Shown in pieces: positions 45,904 through 54,872 of a stretch of DNA of 64,000 bases. How positions within the stretch are numbered: the stretch's first letter is position 1; every line of letters starts with the position of its first letter. The notes beneath the pieces were generated by a model that saw only the letters and a list, made by a program, of their open reading frames with translations, ran no database searches and was not told the DNA's origin. The translations under genes were made by a program, and so were the position numbers. Origin of the DNA: Kibdelosporangium banguiense (lineage in GTDB: Bacteria; Actinomycetota; Actinomycetes; Mycobacteriales; Pseudonocardiaceae); the NCBI RefSeq assembly GCF_017876405.1, contig NZ_JAGINW010000001.1, positions 9,995,203 through 10,059,202 on the forward strand. The letters are read 5' to 3'.

Positions 45904-46416
45904 TCACGCCCCGGCGTCGCAGACCGGCGTACTGCAGCAGCACGCCACCCGCGATCGCGACCACCCGGCACCGAGCAGTCCTGCTCCCAGCGGCAACAGG
46001 CCAGGGACCGTCGCACCGGCCGACAGGTCGACCTCGACGCCTGAGGTGGTGTCCGCGTTGAGGACGACTAGCGTCCACTGTCCATCCGGGACATTCCAGG
46101 ACAGCCTGCGTGGACCGGAGCCGACCACGGAAACCGACCAAAACTGTTGTTCTTCGGGTAGTGCGAACTGACCGGCCATCCGGCGCCCGCGCCACATCGG
46201 GACCGGCGACAGCGTCCTGGCGCGGTCGTAGGCGATGCCGCTGAGGTACCGGGACACGTCATCGGCCGGCCCGATCCCGATGAACAGGCGCTGGCTGGAG
46301 TCGGCGTTGATCCTGACCAGCACAATCAGGTGCGGAATCACCAGAAACCATTTCACCAGCCAGAGCCAGCTGCTCAGCTGCTCGTCCGGCCGGCCTTGCA
46401 ACCGGACAGAACTCAT
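45904..46416 (-). CDS. membrane-associated protein with DUF4389-like segment, frameshifted C-terminus
   Basis: A 170-residue reading from ATG 46416 (GAGGAGG upstream). Residues 3-35 (VRLQGRPDEQLSSWLWLVKW, FLVIPHLIVLV) resemble the start of a DUF4389 domain. Residues 45-150 (FIGIGPADDVSRYLSGIAYD, RRLSWNVPDGQWTLVVLNAD) form a beta-rich domain that usually precedes DUF4389. The expected final membrane helix (VVAIAGGVLLQYAGLRRRGV) is in the next frame, so one base was gained or lost near 45968. The protein looks like the product of an internal deletion plus a frameshift. Confidence 0.6.
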   Translation of the reverse strand: MSSVRLQGRPDEQLSSWLWLVKWFLVIPHLIVLVRINADSSQRLFIGIGPADDVSRYLSGIAYDRARTLSPVPMWRGRRMAGQFALPEEQQFWSVSVVGSGPRRLSWNVPDGQWTLVVLNADTTSGVEVDLSAGATVPGLLPLGAGLLGAGWSRSRVACCCSTPVCDAGA

Positions 46417-46504
46417 CGAGTCCTCCTCGCGATAGCTGTCCACTTCGACCCCACTGTCGACCCGCTGGGTTGGGCCGGACAGGGCACACAGGCCGGGGCA
46501 TAGC

Positions 46505-46518
46505 GGGTCTTCTGGCCC
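46505..46518. promoter_or_regulatory. DevR-box-like palindrome GGGTC-TTCT-GGCCC
   Basis: Half-sites with a 4-nt spacer, 64 bp before the start of the Acg-type nitroreductase gene and 88 bp from the divergent DUF4389-like gene. Confidence 0.6.
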
Positions 46519-46582
46519 ATACCCGGAACACCGCACGCGTGCGACCGTCCGGGCAACGGAAGTTCACTGGAGGTGACAGAGC

Positions 46583-47581
46583 ATGAGGCACGGCCTACCC
46601 GACGAGAAGACCGTGCGGTCCGCGATCGCGCTGGCGATTCGTGCGCCGTCGGTGCACAACTCCCAACCTTGGCGCTGGCGCGTGGGCGACAGCTCATTGC
46701 ACCTGTACGCCGACTGGTCACGGCATCTGGCCGCGACCGACCCGGACGGCCGCGACCTCATCGTCAGCTGCGGTGCGTCCCTGCACCACCTACGAGTGGC
46801 ACTGGCCGCACTCGGCTGGGGCACGACTGTCCATCATCTGCCCAACCCGGGCGATCCGGATCACCTTGCCGCCGTGGAGGTCTTCGAACGCGCGCCGACC
46901 GAGGAGGACATCCCGGTCGCGGCAGCCATCCCCAGGCGCCGCACCGACCGGCGGCTCTACAGCTCCTGGCCGGTCCCGGAGGCGTTGCTGGACCAACTGG
47001 GCGAATACTCGTTCGAACAAGGCGCCGTGCTGCGCGCGGCGACCGATCCGGCGATGCGCTTCCGCCTCGCCTCGGCGATCACGGAAGCCGACCGTCTACA
47101 AAGCACTGCCCCGGAGTACCAGTCCGAGCTGGCGGCATGGAGCGGCCGGTACAGCGGGTCAACGGACGGTGTGCCTGCGGCCGCGACTCCGTTGATCTAC
47201 GAGGGTTACGGGGATCTGTCGATGCGACGGTTCGCCGCGCCCGGTCTGGCGCAGCCGAAAGAGTCATACGCCGACCTCGACGCGGGCGAACTTGTCGTGC
47301 TGGGAACGACTTCGGACGACCTGGTGTCCCGGCTGCACGCCGGCGAGGCCACCAGCGCCGTTCTGCTGTGGGCGACCTCTTTCGGCCTGGCTACATGCCC
47401 CTTGAGCCAGCCGCTGGAGGTGCCGAGCGTCCGCGAGGAGCTCAAAGTTCAACTGCTGGACGATGCCCTGTTCCCGCAACTGGTGCTGCGGATCGGCTGG
47501 GGCCACATCAACGCGGACCCGCTGCTGGCCACGCCCCGGCGTCCCGTCACTGAGATCTTCGACCACCTTCCGGGGAGATGA
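46583..47581 (+). CDS. acg: Acg-family FMN-binding nitroreductase-like protein
   Basis: A 332-residue duplicated nitroreductase-fold protein like M. tuberculosis Acg (Rv2032) and Rv3131. The N-terminal FMN segment is IRAPSVHNSQPWRWRVG (about 18-34); the second half has RRRTDRRLYSSWPVPEALLD and AVLLWATSFGLATCPLSQPLEV. Acg binds FMN but lacks nitroreductase activity and may sequester flavin in dormancy. Both relatives are DosR targets. ATG 46583 has AGGTGACA upstream. It ends 1 nt before the PEP synthase start. Confidence 0.9.
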   Translation: MRHGLPDEKTVRSAIALAIRAPSVHNSQPWRWRVGDSSLHLYADWSRHLAATDPDGRDLIVSCGASLHHLRVALAALGWGTTVHHLPNPGDPDHLAAVEVFERAPTEEDIPVAAAIPRRRTDRRLYSSWPVPEALLDQLGEYSFEQGAVLRAATDPAMRFRLASAITEADRLQSTAPEYQSELAAWSGRYSGSTDGVPAAATPLIYEGYGDLSMRRFAAPGLAQPKESYADLDAGELVVLGTTSDDLVSRLHAGEATSAVLLWATSFGLATCPLSQPLEVPSVREELKVQLLDDALFPQLVLRIGWGHINADPLLATPRRPVTEIFDHLPGR

Positions 47582-47582
47582 G

Positions 47583-49838
47583 ATGACCAAGTACGTGATC
47601 GGATTCGAGGCGCTGGGCAAGAACGACGCGCCCGTCGCCGGCGGGAAGGGGGCCAACCTCGGCGAGCTCACCGCAGCCGGGCTGCCCGTGCCGCCCGGGT
47701 TCGTGGTCGCCGCCGACTCCTACCTGACGTCCATGGGGCAGAACGGAGCCCGCGCCGAGATCAACAAAGCCGTGCAGGACCTGCTGCCGTTGGCCGCCCA
47801 GCCCGAGGAACTCGCGGCGGCCAGCAAGCACCTCCAGGCACTCGTGCGGGAGGCCGGAGTGCACCCGGATGTCCGGGCCGGTGTGCTGGATGAGTACCGG
47901 CTGCTGGGTGATGACGTGTCGGTGGCGGTGCGCTCCTCGGCCACCTCCGAGGACACCGCGGGCGCGTCCTTCGCCGGGATGAACGAGACCTATACCAACG
48001 TCGTCGGCGCCGAACAGCTGCTGGAGCGGCTCGTCGACTGCTGGGCATCCTTGTTCGGACAGCGTTCCCTGGCCTACCGCGCCGAACGCGGCCTGACCGA
48101 AGAACCCGCCATCGCCGTCGTCGTCCAGCAGATGGTGCACTCCGAACGGTCCGGCGTCATGTTCACCGCGGACCCGTCCACCGGCGACCGCGACCGGATC
48201 GTCATCGAGGCCGCATTCGGCCTCGGCGAGGTCGTCGTCAGCGGTGCGATCGAGCCGGACACCCACATCATGTCCAAAAAGGACTTCTCCGCGATCAGCA
48301 TCCGGGTCGGCACCCAGACCCACGAGATCGTCCGCGGCCCAGACGGCGCCGACCTGCGCGTCGAGCTGACCGGCAAGGAATCCACCCGTCGCGCGCTCAC
48401 CGACGAGGAAGCCGGCGACCTGGCCCGGCTGGCCGCCCGGGTCGAACAGCACTACGGCGTCCCGCAGGACATCGAATGGTCCATTGTCGACGGGAAGATC
48501 TGGCTGGTGCAGTCCCGGCCCATCACCACTCTCGGCCCGGCCGACGGCGAAGAGCAGGTCCTGATCAAGGGCCTCGCTGCCTCGCCAGGCATCGCGGTGG
48601 GCCGTGTCCGGGTGCTGTCCTCTCCCGCCGAAGGCGCACAGCTGCAGGACGGGGCCGTGCTCGTCGCGTCGATGACCAACCCTGACTGGGTGCCCACCAT
48701 GCGCCGTGCCGGTGCTGTGGTCACCGACGAGGGCGGTATGACATGCCACGCGGCCATCGTCGCCCGTGAACTCGGGGTGCCGTGCATCGTGGGTACTCGC
48801 AACGCGACCAGCGTCTTGAAGGACAGCCAGCAGGTCACGATAGATGGTCGCGAAGGTCGCGTCCTGGCCGGGGCTGTGCGGCAGAAGGCCGAGGTCGCTC
48901 AGGTCGCAGCCGCGGCGATGCCGATCTTCGAGCCGCTGGCGACCAAGTTGTACGTCAATCTGGCGATGGCCGACCACGCCGAAGCCGCGGCCGCGCTGCC
49001 GGTCGACGGCGTGGGTCTGCTGCGGGCGGAGTTCATGCTGGCCGAGGCCCTGTCCGGGATGCACCCGCGTCGGTTCCTGGCCGACCGTGGGCCGGAGGAC
49101 TTCATCTCCGCGATGGCCAAGTCCCTGCTGAAGATCACCCGCCCGTTCATGCCGCGGCCGGTGATCTACCGTGCGATGGACTTCCGCACCAACGAGTTCC
49201 ACGACCTCGTCGGCGGCGCGGAGTTCGAACCGTCGGAGAACAACCCGATGATCGGCTACCGCGGCTGCTACCGGTACGTCCGCGAACCCGAGTTGTTCGC
49301 GCTCGAACTGGCCGCGCTGGCCCGGGTGCGGGAGGAGACGCCGAACCTGCACATCATGATCCCGTTCGTGCGCACAAAGTGGGAGCTGGCCCGGTGCCTG
49401 GAGATGATCGCCGCCAGCCCGCTCGGCCGCCAGCGCGGCCTGTTGCGCTGGGTCATGGCTGAGGTCCCGTCGGTTGTCTATCGGATCCCGGAGTACGCCG
49501 CCATGGGCATTGACGGCGTCTCTATCGGCAGCAACGACCTGACACAACTGGTGCTGGGCGTCGACCGGGACTCCACGCCGTGCGCGGAGCTGTTCGACGA
49601 GTCTGACCCCGCGGTGCTGGACACCATCGCGCGGATTATCAAGGCCTGCGAGGAAGCCGGGATCACGTCCTCGTTGTGTGGCCAGGCCCCGTCCAACCGG
49701 CCGGAGTTCGCTGAACACCTGGTGCGTGCCGGCATCACGTCCGTGTCGGTCAACCCTGACGTCGTGCCGCACGCTCGGGCCATCATCGGCTCTGCCGAGC
49801 GCCGTCTCATGCTGCAGGCGGCACTACGCGACCGGTGA
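47583..49838 (+). CDS. ppsA: phosphoenolpyruvate synthase (pyruvate, water dikinase)
   Basis: A 751-residue enzyme interconverting pyruvate and PEP. The N-terminal ATP-grasp domain includes GGKGANLGELTAAGLPVPPG and ATSEDTAGASFAGMNETY. The phospho-His domain has GGMTCHAAIVARELGVPCIVGT with the catalytic His at about 389. The PEP/pyruvate barrel has GVGLLRAEFML, NPMIGYRGCYRY, IGSNDLTQLVLGVDRDS and SLCGQAPS (active-site Cys). About 40 residues shorter than E. coli PpsA. With its DevR-like box it would feed gluconeogenesis in non-growing cells. Confidence 0.95.
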   Translation: MTKYVIGFEALGKNDAPVAGGKGANLGELTAAGLPVPPGFVVAADSYLTSMGQNGARAEINKAVQDLLPLAAQPEELAAASKHLQALVREAGVHPDVRAGVLDEYRLLGDDVSVAVRSSATSEDTAGASFAGMNETYTNVVGAEQLLERLVDCWASLFGQRSLAYRAERGLTEEPAIAVVVQQMVHSERSGVMFTADPSTGDRDRIVIEAAFGLGEVVVSGAIEPDTHIMSKKDFSAISIRVGTQTHEIVRGPDGADLRVELTGKESTRRALTDEEAGDLARLAARVEQHYGVPQDIEWSIVDGKIWLVQSRPITTLGPADGEEQVLIKGLAASPGIAVGRVRVLSSPAEGAQLQDGAVLVASMTNPDWVPTMRRAGAVVTDEGGMTCHAAIVARELGVPCIVGTRNATSVLKDSQQVTIDGREGRVLAGAVRQKAEVAQVAAAAMPIFEPLATKLYVNLAMADHAEAAAALPVDGVGLLRAEFMLAEALSGMHPRRFLADRGPEDFISAMAKSLLKITRPFMPRPVIYRAMDFRTNEFHDLVGGAEFEPSENNPMIGYRGCYRYVREPELFALELAALARVREETPNLHIMIPFVRTKWELARCLEMIAASPLGRQRGLLRWVMAEVPSVVYRIPEYAAMGIDGVSIGSNDLTQLVLGVDRDSTPCAELFDESDPAVLDTIARIIKACEEAGITSSLCGQAPSNRPEFAEHLVRAGITSVSVNPDVVPHARAIIGSAERRLMLQAALRDR

Positions 49839-49847
49839 GACACCGCT

Positions 49848-49882
49848 GGTGGGGATCACTGGGACGACCAGCGATCCCCACC
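49848..49882 (+). terminator. hairpin after ppsA
   Basis: GGTGGGGATC (49848-49857) and GATCCCCACC (49873-49882) are perfect 10-bp arms around a 15-nt loop, followed by TTTC. It begins 9 nt after the ppsA stop. A smaller repeat, GTCCGCT-GACCG-AGCGGAC, follows at 49890-49908. Confidence 0.7.
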
Positions 49883-49963
49883 TTTCGCTGTCCGCTGACC
49901 GAGCGGACCGGCTCGTGAAGGACGACAATCGGCAGCGGTGGATCAGCACGAAGGGAGTCGGAC

Positions 49964-50482
49964 ATGGCCGACTACGACGGTGGCGCCCGGTACGGCGCGG
50001 CCAGACGTCCTGGCGTCAACGCCGCCCGGCTCTGGGCGAGCGGGCTTGCCACAGCTGTGGTCGCCGCCCTGCTGGCCGTGGTGGGCATCCTGATCGCCCG
50101 GGGCGTCGTCGAGGTCGCCGTCCTGGCGCCGAAAGGCGAGGGCGTCTGGGGCAACGCGAACACGTTCACCTACGCGATGCTCTCCGCCCTGGCGGCACTG
50201 CTGGCCACCGGGATGATGCATCTGCTGATCCTGGCAGTCGCGGCACCCCGGCAGTTCTTCACGTGGATCATGGTGCTGATGACGCTGATCGCCGTGGTCC
50301 TGCCGCTGACCCTGACCGTCGAGATCGGCGGGAAGATCGCGACCGCGGTGATCAATCTGGCCATCGGCCTGGCCATTACGATCGTCCTCAACACCGTCGC
50401 CGCCTCAGCGCGAACCGTCCGCGCCGGCAGGCCGAATGACGCGCCCACACGCCAGTGGGACCAGCCACCCGACAACTACTGA
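49964..50482 (+). CDS. DUF6069 four-helix membrane protein
   Basis: A 172-residue integral membrane protein. Four hydrophobic stretches: about 22-50 (GLATAVVAALLAVVGILIAR), 68-92 (AMLSALAALLATGMMHLLIL), 98-118 (FFTWIMVLMTLIAVVLPLTL) and 124-145 (KIATAVINLAIGLAITIVL). The polar C-terminus is cytoplasmic-like. The family occurs widely in actinobacteria and has no known function. AAGGGAG precedes ATG 49964. Confidence 0.8.
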   Translation: MADYDGGARYGAARRPGVNAARLWASGLATAVVAALLAVVGILIARGVVEVAVLAPKGEGVWGNANTFTYAMLSALAALLATGMMHLLILAVAAPRQFFTWIMVLMTLIAVVLPLTLTVEIGGKIATAVINLAIGLAITIVLNTVAASARTVRAGRPNDAPTRQWDQPPDNY

Positions 50483-50505
50483 GACAAGTGGCCCATTCAG
50501 GTGAA

Positions 50506-50527
50506 ACCGGACACGATCGTGTCCGGT
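50506..50527. terminator. 22-bp palindrome between convergent genes
   Basis: ACCGGACACGA (50506-50516) and TCGTGTCCGGT (50517-50527) are perfect self-complementary arms. It lies between the convergent DUF6069 and DUF998 genes and directly abuts the latter's stop codon, so a bidirectional terminator is likely. Confidence 0.65.
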
Positions 50528-51217
50528 CTAGAGCGCTGTCGCTGATCTGCGAACCTGAGCGCGCAGCAGCACGACGGCCAGGACTGTCAGCCACAGCAGG
50601 TATCCGCCGATATTGATGCGTTCGAGCACACCGAGCCATGGCGTTGATTCGTTCGCGGCAAGGTGGGGTCCCTGAAGACCGGCCATGGCGCCGAAAACCA
50701 CCAGAGTGGCCAAGGTGGCCCACGAGTAGACGCGGAACCACATCCCCGCTGTCGTCGCGGCAAAGCCCACCGCAAGCAGGATGAGGGCCACGATCACACC
50801 GGTGAGCACCGCGTGCATCGTGTCGGTCGTTGTCGGCACGGCACCGCGGAGGTGGATCGAGAAGAAGACCGTGGCTACCGAGCCGATGACTCCAATACCG
50901 GCGAGCAGGCCGGCAGTGACACGGAGTGCTCGCCGGTTCGCAGAGGCCCAGACACCAGCCGCGAAGGCGATCAACAGAATGTTGTGCGCGAGGAAAAGCG
51001 CGACGACGAGTGCACGTGGCGGTGCGTCGATCGCGAACAGCTCGCTGATGGTCTGTGAGGCGGTGTTGTACCCCTCCCACAACAGGGTTGCCAGGATTGT
51101 CGTCCCGGCGTAGAGCAACGAGGACAGCACGCCACAGACGAGCAGTGCCGTCCGGCCGCCTTCCCGCAGGACGCCATGTCGCAACGACTCCAGCGTTCGA
51201 TCGATCACGGTTGACAT
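50528..51217 (-). CDS. DUF998 membrane protein
   Basis: A 229-residue protein with about six membrane helices, from ATG 51217 with GAGGAGG 7 nt upstream. The family signature WEGYNTASQTISELFAIDAPPR (between helices 1 and 2) and HLRGAVPTTTDTMHAVLTGV (helix 4 region) are clear. DUF998 proteins are of unknown transport or lipid role. It follows the pfl remnant by 14 nt. Confidence 0.85.
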   Translation of the reverse strand: MSTVIDRTLESLRHGVLREGGRTALLVCGVLSSLLYAGTTILATLLWEGYNTASQTISELFAIDAPPRALVVALFLAHNILLIAFAAGVWASANRRALRVTAGLLAGIGVIGSVATVFFSIHLRGAVPTTTDTMHAVLTGVIVALILLAVGFAATTAGMWFRVYSWATLATLVVFGAMAGLQGPHLAANESTPWLGVLERINIGGYLLWLTVLAVVLLRAQVRRSATAL

Positions 51218-51231
51218 TGCCGACCTCCTCT

Positions 51232-51822
51232 TTAGAAGACCGGTGTTCCCCGCTGGGCGAACTGGTCCCGGGCTCGTTCGATCAACGCGACATCCGGAGT
51301 CGGTACGTGCTCCAACGGGAACACCATGCCGAGCTTGGTGTACTTGGCGGCACCGAGTTTGTGGAAGGGCAGGACTTCGACGCGGTCGACGGTCTTGAGG
51401 GTGCTGACGAACGAGGCGATGCCCTCCACGTTGGCTGGGTCGTCGGTCAGGCCCGGGACGAGCACGAACCTGATCCACATGCGGTTGCCGTCGGGTGTGT
51501 CGCCGGTGTGCTTGCCGTACACCACGTTGGACGTGATGGTCAGCACGGACTGGGTGTGGATGGCGTCGCGGTAGGCCGAGTAGCGCCGCACCTTGGTCAT
51601 GAACTGCTCGACCAGACCAACGGCGATGCGGTCCGCGCGGTCGTCGTTGTTGCCGTAGCGCGGGAAATCCCCGGAAACGGCGTAGTCGACGGCGAGGCCG
51701 TTGGAGTCGCGGATCACGCGAACCCGGGCGTACTGAATGGCCGACAAGCTGTCGGCGACCACTGACAGGCCTGCGATACCGCAGCCGAGCAGGCGCTGCA
51801 CCGGATAGTCGTGCAGGGCCAT
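51232..51822 (-). pseudogene. in-frame fusion of pflB C-terminal part to pflA C-terminus
   Basis: The first 115 residues match the region of pyruvate formate-lyase from MALHD to GNTPDG (CGIAGLSVVADSLSAIQYAR, QSVLTITSNVVYG, GKHTGDTPDG). They are joined in frame to the last 80 residues of the PFL-activating enzyme (MWIRFVLVPGLTDDPANVEG, VEVLPFHKLGAAKYTKLG). The glycyl-radical loop of PflB and the radical-SAM CX3CX2C of PflA are both lost. A deletion from within pflB to within pflA explains the structure. Confidence 0.85.
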
Positions 51823-51829
51823 CGGCCGT

Positions 51830-52247
51830 AGGCGTCGGGCAGGCCGGTGATGATCCCCGCCTTGCGGGCGTGCAGGATCTCGGCGGTGTAGGCGTCGAAC
51901 ATGCCGTCGTTGTGTGTCTTGCGGTACTTGGTGAAGATCTCCTTCACGACCGGGTCGAGCTTGTAGCCGTACGCGTCCAGCCCGGCTTCGACCAGCCGCA
52001 GCCCGCCGGCTGGCATAATTGCGCGCTTGAGGGGTGCGTCAGTCTGCAGGCCGACGCCGCTCGGCGGGAGAGCGTCATACGGCACGGCGCCGATCATGAT
52101 CTGCCCCTGCGGCAGGTGGACCATCACCGCCAACACGGGCAGATCACGCCGGCCCGCCTCGGCGACCGCCCATTTCAGAGCGGCTGTGCTCGCCGTCGAT
52201 CCACCGACGCCGACCAGGATCGGGCGGCGTCCGCTCGTCTCGGTCAC
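51830..52247 (-). pseudogene. N-terminus of a USP joined to an internal pflB segment
   Basis: ATG 52247 starts a universal stress domain (RRPILVGVGGSTASTAALKW, LPVLAVMVHLPQGQ). After about 50 residues it passes into pyruvate formate-lyase sequence: LQTDAPLKRAIMPAGGLRLV, then VVKEIFTKYRKTHNDGMFDA, then KAGIITGLPDAYGR. At about 51825 a second deletion joins it, out of frame, to the next pflB part. The catalytic Cys pair of PflB lay in the deleted segment. Confidence 0.85.
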
Positions 52248-52260
52248 CGTTGCTCTCCTT

Positions 52261-53298
52261 TCAGCTGAACAGGACGACCTTCAGCGCGCCGCTGTCGGCT
52301 GGGTGCGCGAAGACGTCATAGGCCTCGTCCATCTCGGACAGTCCGAAGCGGTGAGTGATGAACCGCTCCGCGTCCAGGCGTCCGGCCGCGAGCATCCTCA
52401 GCAGCCGGGGCGTGGTCACGGTGTCGACCAGACCTGTCGTGATCGTGACGTTGCGGATCCACAGCTCCTCCAGATGCAAAGTCGCCGGCTTGCCATGCAC
52501 TCCAACGTTTGCCACCCGGCCACCAGGCCTGACCAGCCGCGTGCAGAGCTCGAACGACTCCGGCACACCCACAGCCTCGATCGCGGTGTCGGCGCCTGCT
52601 CCTGCGGTCAGCTCGGCAACCGCGGCGGCGACGTCGTCGGCCGCATTCACCGTGATGTCGGCGCCGAACTGCTTGGCGGCGTCGAGTCGGGAAGCAGCGA
52701 CATCGACAGCGACGATGTGGCTCGGGCTGTAGAACTGCGCGGTCTGGATCGCGGCCAAGCCAATCGGCCCCGCACCCACGATCACGACCGTGTCGCCCGG
52801 TTTGACTTGTCCATTGAGGACGCCGACCTCGTAGGAGGTGGGCAGGATGTCGGCCAGCATCACCGCGGCGTCATTGGCAACGCCATCAGGCAGCACGTGG
52901 GTCGAGGTGTCCGCGAATGGAATCCGGGCGTACTCGGCCTGCACACCGTCGACGGTGTGGCCGAGAATCCAGCCGCCACCGCCCTGGCACTGGCCGTAAA
53001 CGCCGGTGCGGCAGTACAGGCATCGCCCGCACGCGCTGATACAGGACGCCAGCACCCGATCGCCGGGCTTCAAGCCGGACACCGCAGCACCGACCTGCTC
53101 GACCGTCCCAACAGCCTCATGGCCCAGGATCCGGCCCGGTTCGACTTCTGGCACGTCGCCCTTGAGGATGCGCAGGTCCGTGCCACAGATCGTGACCGCG
53201 TCGACGCGGATGATCGCGTCGGTGGGGTCGCGCAGTTCGGGTTTCGGGACTTCTTCCCACGAACGGCGGCCGGGGTCGTGGTACACCAGTGCCTTCAT
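52261..53298 (-). CDS. zinc-dependent alcohol dehydrogenase
   Basis: A 345-residue medium-chain dehydrogenase. Catalytic zinc ligands C38 (VTICGTD) and H60-E61 (LGHEAVG); the structural zinc loop has four Cys (CISACGRCLYCRTGVYGQC). Rossmann motif VIVGAGPIGLAAIQ. ATG 53298 has GAGGAGG upstream. It resembles isopropanol/formaldehyde-type or generic actinobacterial ADHs found beside DosR genes. It leads the leftward operon ADH - usp'-pfl' - DUF998. Confidence 0.92.
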   Translation of the reverse strand: MKALVYHDPGRRSWEEVPKPELRDPTDAIIRVDAVTICGTDLRILKGDVPEVEPGRILGHEAVGTVEQVGAAVSGLKPGDRVLASCISACGRCLYCRTGVYGQCQGGGGWILGHTVDGVQAEYARIPFADTSTHVLPDGVANDAAVMLADILPTSYEVGVLNGQVKPGDTVVIVGAGPIGLAAIQTAQFYSPSHIVAVDVAASRLDAAKQFGADITVNAADDVAAAVAELTAGAGADTAIEAVGVPESFELCTRLVRPGGRVANVGVHGKPATLHLEELWIRNVTITTGLVDTVTTPRLLRMLAAGRLDAERFITHRFGLSEMDEAYDVFAHPADSGALKVVLFS

Positions 53299-53355
53299 AC
53301 TTCCTCCTCACTTTCGTGCACTACGAGACTCCCGCCGGACCGCATCAAGTGGTTA

Positions 53356-53391
53356 GGGCCTGCTGCCGTTGCGATCAGGGCCGAAAGGCCC
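53356..53391. promoter_or_regulatory. tandem DevR-box-like sites between ADH and the flavoprotein gene
   Basis: GGGCC-GAAA-GGCCC (53378-53391) is a perfect palindromic pair; GGGCC-TGCT-GCCGT (53356-53369) is a weaker site 22 bp away. They lie between the divergent ADH start (80 bp from the perfect site) and flavoprotein start (86 bp) and could serve both. Confidence 0.6.
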
Positions 53392-53476
53392 GAACTCAGC
53401 GGAGCGCCAGGCCCTGATGGGAATCGCCGTCAGGCAGCACCGTGAGCACGACAAGTGACAAGGGAAAGGAGACGTG

Positions 53477-54739
53477 ATGCTCGCGCCACGAGTGGTCATC
53501 CTCGGCAGCGGCTTCGCGGGCCTGGAGACCGCGTTCCTGCTTCGCTCCAAGCTCGACAAGGCGGACGTCGACATCACGGTCGTGTCGGACCGTGACGACT
53601 TCCTGTTCAAGCCCAACATGATCTACCTGCCGTTCGGCGCGGCGGAGAAACCTTTGCACGTGCCGCTGCAGAAGGCTTTCTTCAACCACGACATCCACCA
53701 CCGGATCGGCCACGTGGAAAACGTCCACGCCGAACGAAGTGTCGTGCACACCAGTCGCGGCCTGCCGATCCACTACGACAAACTGGTCATCGCCACCGGC
53801 GCGGCCATGAATCCCGACGAGATCCCCGGCCTGCGCGAGTTCGCCCGGACGATCTGGGCACCTGGCCAGATGCACAAACTCGGCGAGGACCTGCAGTGGG
53901 TCGCGCAGCACGCCCGGCACGGCCGCCACCAGAATGTCCTGTTCCTCGTCCCGCCCGGAAACAAGTGCGCCGGACCGCTGTACGAGATCGCGTTCATGCT
54001 CGACATCTGGCTGCACCGCAAAGGTGTGCGTCACCAGATCGACATCACGTTCACCACCTGCGAGCCGGCCTTCATCCAGGCATTCGGCCCCAAAGTCCGG
54101 GACGTGGTCGTCGAGGAGTTCGCCATCCGCAGGATCACCGGCCACACCGGTGTCGCCCCGGAGAAGGTCACCGAGACCGAGGTCGTCTACACCGACGGCG
54201 AGACCCGCCAGTTCGACCTGTTGATCAGTTTCCCACCGTATATCGCGGCCAAGCGGTACGAGGGCCTGCCTGCCGACGACCGCGGTTTCCTCACCTGCGA
54301 ACCCGAAACCCGCGCAGTCGTCGGCCATCCGGACATCTTCGCGCCCGGCGACGCGGGCGACTTCCCGGTCAAACAGGCCTTCCTGGCCCTGCTGCAGGCC
54401 GACGCGGTCGCCAGCAAGATCACGGCCGACATCACCGGCCGAACGCCCCAGCGGCTGTTCGAGCCGACCAGCATGTGCGTGATGGAGATGCTGGACAGGG
54501 CCACCTTCGCCCAGGTTCCCTTGCGCCTCACCGACGATCCGGACAGGCCGGTGACCGTCGACCTGGACTCGGTGAGCGAATACCGCGTCGGGACAGGCGC
54601 GACCTGGCGGCTGGGCAAGAAGGCCCTAGGGACCTACCTGCCGGCGCGGTTCCGCCATGGTCTTCCGTTCCACGCAGGAGCCGGATGGCGCGTGATGGAG
54701 ACCGGACTGCGGGCCGGGGCGCGGTTGCTCGCGCACTGA
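53477..54739 (+). CDS. FAD-dependent NAD(P)H/sulfide:quinone oxidoreductase-like
   Basis: A 420-residue flavoprotein of the NDH-2/SQR superfamily. The FAD dinucleotide fold is VVILGSGFAGLETAF; the second FAD motif is HPDIFAPGDAGDF (about 285-297). One Cys pair region (NKCAGPLYE, about 170) and the C-terminal amphipathic tail (AGWRVMETGLRAGARLL) suggest membrane-bound quinone reduction. ATG 53477 is preferred to GTG 53474 by its spacing from AAGGAG. Likely keeps the quinone pool reduced in low O2. Confidence 0.85.
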   Translation: MLAPRVVILGSGFAGLETAFLLRSKLDKADVDITVVSDRDDFLFKPNMIYLPFGAAEKPLHVPLQKAFFNHDIHHRIGHVENVHAERSVVHTSRGLPIHYDKLVIATGAAMNPDEIPGLREFARTIWAPGQMHKLGEDLQWVAQHARHGRHQNVLFLVPPGNKCAGPLYEIAFMLDIWLHRKGVRHQIDITFTTCEPAFIQAFGPKVRDVVVEEFAIRRITGHTGVAPEKVTETEVVYTDGETRQFDLLISFPPYIAAKRYEGLPADDRGFLTCEPETRAVVGHPDIFAPGDAGDFPVKQAFLALLQADAVASKITADITGRTPQRLFEPTSMCVMEMLDRATFAQVPLRLTDDPDRPVTVDLDSVSEYRVGTGATWRLGKKALGTYLPARFRHGLPFHAGAGWRVMETGLRAGARLLAH

Positions 54740-54741
54740 CA

Positions 54742-54755
54742 GGGCCGGATGGCCC
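54742..54755. promoter_or_regulatory. DevR-box-like palindrome GGGCC-GGAT-GGCCC without an obvious target
   Basis: A perfect half-site pair flanked by CA and TA, 2 bp after the flavoprotein stop. No gene starts nearby: the trkA genes to the right are on the other strand and end here. It may mark a lost gene in the 118-bp gap. Confidence 0.45.
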
Positions 54756-54872
54756 TAGAGCAGGTCGCCGAAAGGGAACCCTTCGGCCGCGAGCCTGGGC
54801 ACAAGGTCCCTGATGGCAACCGGTTGCCGGCGAGCTCGGCTACGAGCAGATCGACGCCGACGGAACCACCAG

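Noticed and set aside
47547..49772. A 741-codon open frame on the - strand opposite ppsA
   Set aside because: It is the reverse-frame shadow of PEP synthase, which has all catalytic motifs on the + strand.
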